From Campylobacter sp. VBCF_01 NA2 (lineage in GTDB: Bacteria; Campylobacterota; Campylobacteria; Campylobacterales; Campylobacteraceae): a DNA stretch of 64,000 bases. The position numbers were made by a program, and so were the translations under genes. The DNA lies in NCBI RefSeq assembly GCF_027797205.1, contig NZ_CP115607.1:496001-560000 (forward strand). The letters are read 5' to 3'. Under the pieces are notes generated by a model. That model was not told where the DNA came from and ran no database searches. It was given only the letters and a program-made list of their open reading frames with translations. This document shows, one piece after another, positions 1 through 6,875 of the stretch. Numbering within the stretch: position 1 is the stretch's first letter; each line of letters opens with the position of its first letter.

Positions 1-1
1 T

Positions 2-1087
2 GTCAGCATTACAAATCTGAAATTTGAAATTTTTAGCCTTGCGTTTGGGCTTTTGGTCGCGATTTTTTGGATTTGTTATGGTGCGGGTGCGTTGCAGGAA
101 TTTATCTACGCCAAATTTGGCGGGTGCGGCGTAAATTTGGAGGGCGGCGCAAGTATCCTAATCCAAAGCGTTTTTGTTTTAGTTTTCATCATACTTGGCG
201 GGGTGATTGATTTGCCGTTTGAAATTTACGCCACTTTTATCAAAGACAAAAAACTAGGATTTTCCACAATCACGCCTAAAATTTTCATCGCTGATAAGCT
301 AAAAGCCCTTGCGCTAACGCTAATTTTTGGCTTTTTGGTGGTTTTTGCGCTAGTTTTTTGCGTGCAAAATTTGGGGCAGTTTTGGTGGGTGTATGGGTTT
401 GGATTTTCGTTTGGGCTGATTTTGCTGATAAATTTGATTTATCCTACACTCATCGCGCCGCTATTTAACAAAATGTCGCCACTAGCTGAGGGCGAGTTAA
501 AATCGCAAATCGAGATTTTACTCGCAAAATGTGGCTTTAAAAGTAGTGGCGTTTTCGTCATCGACGCAGGCAAGCGCGATAATCGCTTAAATGCGTATTT
601 TGGCGGACTTGGGGCGAGTAAAAAGGTCGTGCTTTTTGACACTTTGATAAAAAAGCTAAGCCAGAGTGAAATTTTGGCAGTTTTGGGGCATGAACTAGGG
701 CATTTCAAACACGGCGACATACTCAAAAATATCGCGCTTGGGGCGTTTATGCTGATTGTGATTTTTGGCGTGTTTGGAAATCTGGCTACAAATGGGGTTT
801 TTGACGCGCTAAATTTAGTGCGCGACGGCGGTGCGACGCTGATTTTTATCATGCTATTTTTGCCGATTTTGCAGAGTTTTTTGGAGCCTGTGATGTCGAA
901 ATTTAGCCGTATGCACGAGTTTGGCGCGGACAGGTTCGGCGCAGATAATGCGAGTAAAAATGATATGATTAGCGCACTTAAAAAACTTGGTAGCGAAAAC
1001 AAAACTTTTCCGATTTCTCACCCGCTTTACAGCGCGATTTACCACTCGCACCCGAGCCTGTATGAGCGTATCAAGGAGCTAGAATGA
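2..1087 (+). CDS. M48/Ste24-type membrane zinc metalloprotease, 5' partial
   Basis: Integral-membrane CAAX-protease-like (Ste24/HtpX clan) endopeptidase, expected to cleave proteins in or near the inner membrane. The HELGH zinc motif lies at about nt 689-703, and a downstream glutamate that can supply the third ligand sits in the EFGAD segment near nt 917. Hydrophobic helices flank the motif, as in the family. The reading frame is open to the left edge, so the true N-terminus lies outside the window; the first internal start-like codon, TTG at 53, is probably not the start. The stop overlaps prmC by 4 bp, so the two are probably cotranscribed. The family is clear; the substrate is unknown. 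Confidence 0.85.
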   Translation, partial: VSITNLKFEIFSLAFGLLVAIFWICYGAGALQEFIYAKFGGCGVNLEGGASILIQSVFVLVFIILGGVIDLPFEIYATFIKDKKLGFSTITPKIFIADKLKALALTLIFGFLVVFALVFCVQNLGQFWWVYGFGFSFGLILLINLIYPTLIAPLFNKMSPLAEGELKSQIEILLAKCGFKSSGVFVIDAGKRDNRLNAYFGGLGASKKVVLFDTLIKKLSQSEILAVLGHELGHFKHGDILKNIALGAFMLIVIFGVFGNLATNGVFDALNLVRDGGATLIFIMLFLPILQSFLEPVMSKFSRMHEFGADRFGADNASKNDMISALKKLGSENKTFPISHPLYSAIYHSHPSLYERIKELE

Positions 1088-1878
1088 AAATTTTCGAGGC
1101 GTTAAAATGGGCGCACGGCAGGACAAATTCTAGGTATGTTTCAAGGGAGCTTTTGAAATTTAGCGAAAATTTAAGCAACGAAGAGTTTGTAATGCTCTTT
1201 AACCACGCTATGCGAAATGAGGAAAAATTTCGCCAAAGTGTCGAAATTTACGCTTCTGGCGTGCCACTTGAATACATTACAAACAAGTGCAAATTTTTCG
1301 ATTTTGAGTTTTTCGTCGATGAGCGGGTGCTGATACCTCGCTTCGAGACTGAAATTTTGGTCGATAAGGCTTTTAGCGTGGCTCATCTTTTCAAAACTCC
1401 GCGCATTTGCGAGGTCGGCACTGGAAGCGGGATAATCTCGATTTGCCTTAAAAAATTTTTCCCAGACGCGCAAATTACCGCCACTGATATCAGCGAAAGT
1501 GCGCTTGAAGTAGCGCGCAAAAACGCCCAAAATTTGGGTGTGGATATTGAATTTGTGCATTGTGAATACCTAAGCGGGGTGCAGGGGGATTTCGATATCG
1601 TAGTATCAAATCCGCCATATATCGCCTCCTCGTATAAGCTCGATGAGAGAGTGCTAAAAGAGCCAAATTTGGCGCTAATCGGTGGCGAGAAGGGCGATGA
1701 GAAGCTAAAAAAACTAATCTTTTTAAGCGAAAATCGCACGAAATATCTGCTTTGCGAAATGGGCTATGATCAAAAGCAAAGCATGCAAGAAACACTAAGC
1801 GAGCATGGATTTGCCTTTGAATTTTACAAAGATTTAGCCGGGTTTGATCGCGGATTTGTCGCAAGGAAAATGAAGTAA
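1084..1878 (+). CDS. prmC: Peptide chain release factor N5-glutamine methyltransferase
   Basis: SAM-dependent enzyme that methylates the Gln of the GGQ motif in release factors RF1 and RF2, improving translation termination. The 264-residue protein has an N-terminal helical substrate-binding part, a SAM-binding glycine loop (EVGTGSGIISI, about residue 111) and the diagnostic NPPY motif (VSNPPYI, about residue 176). Length is normal for PrmC/HemK. The ATG overlaps the protease stop, and its own stop overlaps the next ATG (TAATG), so translation is probably coupled across three genes. Confidence 0.93.
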   Translation: MKIFEALKWAHGRTNSRYVSRELLKFSENLSNEEFVMLFNHAMRNEEKFRQSVEIYASGVPLEYITNKCKFFDFEFFVDERVLIPRFETEILVDKAFSVAHLFKTPRICEVGTGSGIISICLKKFFPDAQITATDISESALEVARKNAQNLGVDIEFVHCEYLSGVQGDFDIVVSNPPYIASSYKLDERVLKEPNLALIGGEKGDEKLKKLIFLSENRTKYLLCEMGYDQKQSMQETLSEHGFAFEFYKDLAGFDRGFVARKMK

Positions 1879-2522
1879 TGCAGGGCTCGAAACTTCATAG
1901 ATTGCTTTGCTACAAGGCGTTTGGTTACAGGTATATCGACGCTGGAATCCTTGCTAGTGGCGAGAGATTTTTTAGCGATATTGATAGCCTTTCGCATAGC
2001 GTGCAAAACTGCGCGCTGTGCGAACTATCCAAAACACGCACCCACGCCATGGTGCCTTATGGCGATAAAAACGCTAAAATAATGGTAATCTCTCAGTGCC
2101 CAACGCACGCAGAAGATGAGAGCGGTGAGCCATTTAGCGGGAATTTGGGCGAGAAATTTAGGGCTAGTTTGAAGGAGTTTTGCGGTTTGGAAATCGACGA
2201 AATTTACGCGTCGTATCTGATAAAATGCGCCCTAAATTTAAATAAAAAACTCACCTCTGAAATCATACTCAAATGCGCTCCCTACGCTATCGACGAGATT
2301 AAAATAATTCGTCCCAAAGTCGTGCTTTGCCTTGGCGAGCTGTGCGCTAAAATTTTGCTTAAAAACAACAACCTCCCAGATATCAGGCTGATTCACGGCA
2401 CGCCATTTCGTGAGGGCGGGATTACCTTCATACCGACATTTGATCTAAATTTCCTAAGCCAAAACCCAAGCCAAATTCCACTTTTTCACGATGATTTGCG
2501 CAAGATAAAGGAATTTTTGTGA
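1878..2522 (+). CDS. Uracil-DNA glycosylase family protein (family 4/5-like)
   Basis: Likely removes uracil from DNA at the start of base-excision repair. A cysteine cluster (CALCELSKTR at about residue 46) looks like the start of the Fe-S-binding region of family 4/5 enzymes. It is followed by VISQCPTHAEDESGEPF, equivalent to the GEAPG-x-(E/D)-x-x-G-x-PF active-site segment but with altered glycines, and a late IHGTPFR motif equivalent to HPS/A. The ~50 residues before the first cysteines are an N-terminal extension. Translationally coupled to prmC. The superfamily is fairly sure; activity is less so because the active-site loop is divergent. Confidence 0.75.
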   Translation: MQGSKLHRLLCYKAFGYRYIDAGILASGERFFSDIDSLSHSVQNCALCELSKTRTHAMVPYGDKNAKIMVISQCPTHAEDESGEPFSGNLGEKFRASLKEFCGLEIDEIYASYLIKCALNLNKKLTSEIILKCAPYAIDEIKIIRPKVVLCLGELCAKILLKNNNLPDIRLIHGTPFREGGITFIPTFDLNFLSQNPSQIPLFHDDLRKIKEFL

Positions 2523-3691
2523 GAGCGATTTTTGCGCTTTTAATCGCTGTTTTTTGCTTGGCGCACGATGACGAAAATATTTCGCTAAAAGATTTAAATT
2601 TTACGATAAGCGATGATGAAAATTCTAGCACCCAGATTTTGTTTGAGGGCGAGGATTTTATCCAAAAAAGCCTAGATGAGGGATACACGCTCTGGGACCC
2701 AGACAGTGAAAAAGGCGAGGTGTATAATCTCGTGGCAAATGCGATGAGTGCGACGATTGAAAACTCGCAAAATTCGGGCTTTAAAGTGGGTGTTTTAATG
2801 GCGCAAAATATCCTTGGCTCGCGCGCAGATAGCATTGCAAATGCGCTTTTGGCATTTGTGAGCGAGAGAAATTTGCAGGCGAATTTGCGCTTTTATTACA
2901 TAGGAAATGAGAGCGAGGAGGGCATTATAGCGGCACTTGAAGCTATGGAGCGCGATAATGTCGCCCTCATAATCGCTCCATTAAATAGATCTGGCGTGGA
3001 TATAGTAGATGAAAACTCGCAGTATAGTAGTATAGTTTTTGTGCCGACGCTAAATCAAAATTTAAGTGGGTTCGTGTCGAATAATATATATTTTGGCGGT
3101 ATTGATTACAGCGAGCAAATGCAGTATCTGCTGGGGCGTTTCGCTGAGAATTTATACGCTATCGGCGATGAGAGCGCGCTGTCGCAGGTGCTAAACGATA
3201 TGGCGTTTGATAGTCGCAATATCGAGGAGTTTTACACGATTAAAAGCAACCGAAATGCGGTTTTCGATTTTGAGGGCGAACTGCCACAAAATGCGAATTT
3301 TATCCTAAATTTGCCTAGTTCTAAAATACTCTCAGTAATCGGCGAAATTTCGCACAAAAAGCTAAACACGCAAAACCTGCTTGCTACGCAAGTGGGCTTT
3401 GACGGCGAGATTATCGGTGCGCTTCCAAGCGCGATTGGCGGGAAATTTTACCTTGCAAACTCCATTTCGCCGGTTTCAAACTCGCTTCTTCATCGCGCGC
3501 TTAGCCTTGGCGTGGATTTGCGCTACGAGTGGATTGCATACAGCGCGCTTAGCGGGTTTGACTATTTTTATTCAAATTTTGCATTAAACCGCTATGAGCG
3601 GGCATTTAGCGAGGAATTTTACGATAACGGCCTTAGGTTTGATACCAAAATTTACGAGGTCGGCGAGGGTAAATTTCAAAAATTAAATTAA
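2519..3691 (+). CDS. Putative periplasmic protein with binding-protein-like fold
   Basis: No specific family recognised. A GTG start overlaps the upstream stop (GTGA). The N-terminus (MRAIFALLIAVFCLAHD) looks like a short signal peptide without a convincing lipobox. From about residue 90 the protein alternates hydrophobic strands and helices (KVGVLMAQ, ALLAFVSERN, LRFYYIGN, VALIIAPLN), which resembles a type-1 periplasmic binding protein or LpoA-like fold. The acidic first 80 residues are probably flexible. Last gene of the protease-prmC-UDG operon. The function is unknown; the fold is an inference from the pattern. Confidence 0.7.
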   Translation: MRAIFALLIAVFCLAHDDENISLKDLNFTISDDENSSTQILFEGEDFIQKSLDEGYTLWDPDSEKGEVYNLVANAMSATIENSQNSGFKVGVLMAQNILGSRADSIANALLAFVSERNLQANLRFYYIGNESEEGIIAALEAMERDNVALIIAPLNRSGVDIVDENSQYSSIVFVPTLNQNLSGFVSNNIYFGGIDYSEQMQYLLGRFAENLYAIGDESALSQVLNDMAFDSRNIEEFYTIKSNRNAVFDFEGELPQNANFILNLPSSKILSVIGEISHKKLNTQNLLATQVGFDGEIIGALPSAIGGKFYLANSISPVSNSLLHRALSLGVDLRYEWIAYSALSGFDYFYSNFALNRYERAFSEEFYDNGLRFDTKIYEVGEGKFQKLN

Positions 3692-3720
3692 AATTTCAAA
3701 TTTTTTTAGAAAGGAATTGC

Positions 3721-4524
3721 ATGAAAAAGTATTTCAAAACACTTTTTTTAGGGCTTTCGTTTTTGTTTTTGCTCGCTGGTTGTGCGAGTAATCAACCAGC
3801 GTTAAACCAACCTACGCTAGATCAAATCAAATCTCGCGGAACTATCCTAGTGGGCGCTACTGGGGATTATAAACCGCTAAGTGTGCGCGAGCAAAACGGC
3901 ACGCTATGGGGATTTGACATCGATATCGCAAAAGCAATCGCCGAGAAGCTTGGCGTGGAGCCTGAGTTCGTCGCCACTAGCTGGCCGAGTCTGAGCGATG
4001 ATACTATGGCAGAGCGCTTCGATATCGCTACTACCGGCATTACGATTAACGAAACACGCAAAAAAACTATGCTAATGAGCGATGGCTACCTTGCTAGCGG
4101 TAAGACGATTTTGTGCCGCAAGGGCGACGCAGCGAAATTTACAAGCTTAGAGAGTATCGATAAAAAGGGCGTTCGCGTGATGATAAACCCGGGCGGAACG
4201 AACGAGAAATTTGCGAGGGCAAATTTTAAAAACGCTAAAATCATCGTCCATAAGAAAAACGCCGAGATCCCAGCGCAAATCGCAAAAGGCGTAGCTGATG
4301 TGATGATCACAGAAACCACTGAGGCGCCGTATTATGTGGCAAACAACCCTAAACTAGCCGCTCCGCTACTAGAAAGTCCATTTACGCGCGATGAAATCGG
4401 GGCTTTGATGTCGCAAAACAAGGGCGATTTGCAAAGCTTCGTAAATAAAGTAATCGCTGAGATGAAGGCAAATGGTGAGTTGAAAAAAATCACTGAAAAA
4501 TACGGATTAGTTTATTCGTATTAA
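3721..4524 (+). CDS. Substrate-binding lipoprotein, cyclohexadienyl dehydratase (PheC)-like
   Basis: Extracytoplasmic solute-binding-fold protein. The signal peptide ends in a lipobox (LLAG/C21), so it should be a lipoprotein. The SBP_bac_3 fold starts at about residue 35 (IKSRGTILVGATGDYKPLS). The segment INPGGTNEKFARANFKNAKI is very close to what I remember of periplasmic cyclohexadienyl/arogenate dehydratases (PheC), which share this fold but are enzymes that make phenylpyruvate or phenylalanine. No ABC permease or ATPase gene is adjacent, which favours an enzyme or orphan binding protein over a transporter component. AAAGGAA ribosome-binding site. Enzymatic role unproven. Confidence 0.65.
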   Translation: MKKYFKTLFLGLSFLFLLAGCASNQPALNQPTLDQIKSRGTILVGATGDYKPLSVREQNGTLWGFDIDIAKAIAEKLGVEPEFVATSWPSLSDDTMAERFDIATTGITINETRKKTMLMSDGYLASGKTILCRKGDAAKFTSLESIDKKGVRVMINPGGTNEKFARANFKNAKIIVHKKNAEIPAQIAKGVADVMITETTEAPYYVANNPKLAAPLLESPFTRDEIGALMSQNKGDLQSFVNKVIAEMKANGELKKITEKYGLVYSY

Positions 4525-4666
4525 AATTTTAAAATTTCGGTTGTGAGAACTGCTTTTGCTTTTCGCAACCGCTTTTAAAATTCCACGCTGAGGCAATCTT
4601 GGATACTGCGCCGAAATTTTAGTTGTAGTGTGGTAAGTTGCCTAGCGAAAATTTTGGTAACCTTAT

Positions 4667-4690
4667 GGTGGGCAAGGTGCTCACCCTACG
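4667..4690 (-). repeat. GTAGGGTGGGC-type hairpin repeat, left copy
   Basis: Read on the minus strand it is CGTAGGGTGAGC followed by ACCTTGCCCACC. It is the inverted counterpart of the copy at 5171-5195 (about 22 of 25 positions match, with one gap). The two copies bracket the AT-rich gene at 4694-5134. Sequences of this GTAGGGTGGGC...GCCCACC type occur dispersed in many bacterial genomes; whether they are mobile here is not known. Confidence 0.75.
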
Positions 4691-4693
4691 ATA

Positions 4694-5134
4694 CTAATAA
4701 ATCTTTCCAGTTTCTTTATCAACCCAACGGATTTGCGGACAATCATCATACCAAAAAATACCATAGTTTTTACTATTTGAATAGTTACTTATATCATTTA
4801 AATCTTTCGGTAAAACACTGCGTGTATAATTTATAATTTCATCAGATGGAATATCCCAAAAAATATCCCGCTCACCATTTATTTTTTTAATTTTTGTTGA
4901 ATATGTTTTTGTTTGTTTGTCATAAAAACAATATGGAACTAAAACCAAAATTTCTCCATTATCTATCAATTTTTTTAACATATACAAAAATGCTTCAAAA
5001 TTATATTCTAAATTATCTTTAAATTCATCATAGTTCCAAAACAATATGTGAGAAGAACATCCAAAGCACTCTAACGCCTCATTATAATATTTATTTACAA
5101 TTTTTTTGATATATGAAATTTCTGATTGTTTCAT
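4694..5134 (-). CDS. Small acidic hypothetical protein, possibly DUF596/immunity-like
   Basis: 146 residues, soluble, no signal peptide or membrane segment. ATG preceded by AGGAAA. The arrangement of the WDIPSDEII segment, a proline/lysine loop and a C-terminal D-x-P-x-I-x-WVD-x-x-x-G motif recalls DUF596 proteins, some of which sit in polymorphic-toxin (immunity) regions. That link is from memory and weak. The gene is much more AT-rich than its neighbours, uses AAA/ATA/TTA codons heavily, and lies between inverted copies of a hairpin repeat, which points to recent acquisition. No toxin partner is visible. Confidence 0.6.
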   Translation of the reverse strand: MKQSEISYIKKIVNKYYNEALECFGCSSHILFWNYDEFKDNLEYNFEAFLYMLKKLIDNGEILVLVPYCFYDKQTKTYSTKIKKINGERDIFWDIPSDEIINYTRSVLPKDLNDISNYSNSKNYGIFWYDDCPQIRWVDKETGKIY

Positions 5135-5170
5135 AAAAATTTCCTATTTAAATTTATTTTCATAAAGCAC

Positions 5171-5195
5171 CGTAGGGTGGGCGTCCTTGCCCACC
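5171..5195 (+). repeat. GTAGGGTGGGC-type hairpin repeat, right copy
   Basis: Contains a perfect 7-bp stem (GGTGGGC / GCCCACC) around a 6-nt loop, GTCCTT. Inverted relative to the copy at 4667-4690. Could also act as a structured spacer upstream of the minus-strand gene. Confidence 0.75.
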
Positions 5196-5307
5196 AAATT
5201 TATATTTTTATCAAATTTTATTTTAGCCCCTTTAATTCTTTTAAAATTTCGGTAGATAAAAGCAAGTTTTTATATTTTAAATTTGCAAAATTTAGCCCTG
5301 CCAAACC

Positions 5308-5700
5308 TCACAACCCCTTGAAAAACTCCACGATTTCGTCGCTGAATTTCACTGGTTTGCCGTTTTGCAGGTATGCGACTCTGACATCTTGGGCGAAGAT
5401 TAACTCGTCAAATTCGCGCCCATTTATATCTTTTAGTTTGTAGATTTTTTGCGTCAGCACCGCGCTTGCGTTTTTTAGCTCTTTGAGCGTGGTTTTGATT
5501 TCTAGTTCGTCGCCCAGCACCGCAGAGCGCAGGAATTTCGCCTGCAAATCGCTCACCACGAAATGCGAGTGCTCGCCAAAAAAACTCACGCCCGCACGCA
5601 TTAGCGCCTCGCTTCTAGCCCGCTCGCAAAATTTTATGTAGTTTGCGTGATAGACGATGCCCTGCGCGTCGGTATCGTCGTAATAAATCCTAAATTTCAT
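5308..5700 (-). CDS. ybgC: Acyl-CoA thioesterase, YbgC/4HBT hotdog family
   Basis: Single hotdog-fold thioesterase that hydrolyses acyl-CoA (or acyl-ACP) thioesters. The hallmark YYDDTDAQGIVYHANYIKFC at residues 5-24 contains the catalytic aspartate of the D-x-D-x-x-G-x-V-x-(N/H) motif. 130 residues is the usual size. In many bacteria ybgC belongs to the tol-pal group; here it lies downstream of a DUF4149 membrane-protein gene that overlaps its start by 11 bp, so a two-gene operon is likely. Physiological substrate unknown. Confidence 0.88.
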   Translation of the reverse strand: MKFRIYYDDTDAQGIVYHANYIKFCERARSEALMRAGVSFFGEHSHFVVSDLQAKFLRSAVLGDELEIKTTLKELKNASAVLTQKIYKLKDINGREFDELIFAQDVRVAYLQNGKPVKFSDEIVEFFKGL

Positions 5701-6193
5701 CGCCTCTGCCTATGCGCAAGTTTGGCACCATTTTTAGGAAAAACAGCACCGTTTGCGCGATTATCATTAGCTTGGCGCACCACTCGCTGGCTTTGTGGAT
5801 TTGGGCGAATTCGGCTGTTTGTGTGCCTGCTTCGCCTAGCTTTTGCGCGTCTAGGATAAATTCCGTGAAATACAGCACGAAAAGTGTCGCTAAAATGAGG
5901 TTTATGAGCGCTAGCATGAGGGTTGAGAGTTTTAGGTTGAAGGGTTGGGATTTGTTGTTGTTGAAATTCACCATTTCAAAAATTAGGCAAATTATCGAAA
6001 ACGGCATTAAAATGGCGTTGTATTTGACAAAAATCGCGCTCATCATCTGACCGCTTTGGAAGTGGCTAAGCACGCCCTCGCCAATGAGATTTTGCGGGTA
6101 AAAAATCGTCGGAGCCACAAGCGCGCCAAGGCTAAGCTCGATACCGATGAGCGCGCCAAGAGCGAGGATATAAATCGAAAAAATCGCTTTCAT
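5690..6193 (-). CDS. DUF4149 (TMEM205-like) four-helix membrane protein
   Basis: 167 residues with four predicted membrane segments: near residues 5-30, 58-78, 88-110 and 140-160. The first helix (ALGALIGIELSLGALVAPTIF) and the following FQSGQMMSAIFVKYN match the DUF4149 pattern as I recall it. Overlaps the start of the thioesterase gene. Role unknown in all organisms I can recall. Confidence 0.75.
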   Translation of the reverse strand: MKAIFSIYILALGALIGIELSLGALVAPTIFYPQNLIGEGVLSHFQSGQMMSAIFVKYNAILMPFSIICLIFEMVNFNNNKSQPFNLKLSTLMLALINLILATLFVLYFTEFILDAQKLGEAGTQTAEFAQIHKASEWCAKLMIIAQTVLFFLKMVPNLRIGRGDEI

Positions 6194-6341
6194 AAAAATC
6201 CTTAAATTTGTAAATTTCGTAAATTTTGTAATTTCGCGCCATTATACCCTAAAATTTGTCTTTATTTGGAAATTTTGTGTAAATTTGGCTGAAATTTAGC
6301 CGAATTTTTCAAATTTTATCATTATTTAAGCAATGTTTAAA

Positions 6342-6347
6342 TAAAAT
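6342..6347 (+). promoter_or_regulatory. -10 box (TAAAAT) for tRNA-Phe
   Basis: TAAAAT lies 18 nt before the mature tRNA 5' end, in an AT-rich stretch, as expected for a housekeeping promoter in this group, where the -35 box is usually poor. Confidence 0.45.
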
Positions 6348-6364
6348 GATTTCTCTTTTTTCGT

Positions 6365-6440
6365 GGTTGGATAGCTCAGTCGGTAGAGCAGCAGACTGAA
6401 AATCTGCGTGTCGGCAGTTCGATTCTGCCTCTAACCACCA
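6365..6440 (+). tRNA. tRNA-Phe (anticodon GAA)
   Basis: A full cloverleaf can be folded by eye. The acceptor stem GGTTGGA pairs with TCTAACC (one G-T). D-arm GCTC/GAGC. The anticodon stem GCAGA/TCTGC holds loop CTGAAAA with anticodon GAA. T-arm GGCAG/CTGCC holds TTCGATT. The CCA end is encoded (ACCA at 6437-6440). Single isolated tRNA between a DUF4149 gene (other strand) and uvrA. Confidence 0.97.
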
Positions 6441-6563
6441 CTTTTATTCAAATTTAAATCCCAAAATCAGTGAAATTTAAGGCGCGCAATCATAGAAAAT
6501 CGCAAAATAAATCGTAAATTTAGCTGTCTTTATAATAAAATTGAAAAGATAAATTTAAAGCCA

Positions 6564-6752
6564 ATGGCGAATTTTGCGCCGAAATTTGCGAATTTGCCAG
6601 GCAGGGTTACAGAGGCGATAGCTAAATTTTATGACGAGCCAAAATTTGCGGGTGAGTTTTTGAAAATTTTGGATAATGCCTGCAAAAACGGCGAAATTTC
6701 ACGCGCGTGCAAAGATGAAATTTATCGTAGATTTTTAGCCGAGAAATTTTAG
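6564..6752 (+). CDS. Small hypothetical protein (62 aa), doubtful
   Basis: Open frame with an ATG start, no good ribosome-binding site (only AAAG some distance upstream), convergent with uvrA. The product is basic, helical in character (VTEAIAKFYDEPKFAGEFLKILDNAC), with no membrane segment. Codon choice resembles neighbouring genes, but the AAATTT-rich composition of this genome produces such frames easily. No family recognised. Confidence 0.35.
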   Translation: MANFAPKFANLPGRVTEAIAKFYDEPKFAGEFLKILDNACKNGEISRACKDEIYRRFLAEKF

Positions 6753-6875
6753 GCTAAATTTGAAAATTTGGGAAAATTGACGCAAATTTTATGCAAATTT
6801 CACACAAATTTTAAACTAAATTTGCCAAATTTCGCTCCAAAATTCACGCTAAATTTCCCCAAATTCACCCAAATT

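Noticed and set aside
4536-4572. Terminator after the PheC-like gene
   Set aside because: CGGTTGTGA...TCGCAACCG can pair, but the loop is about 16 nt and only a short T run follows, so I did not call it.
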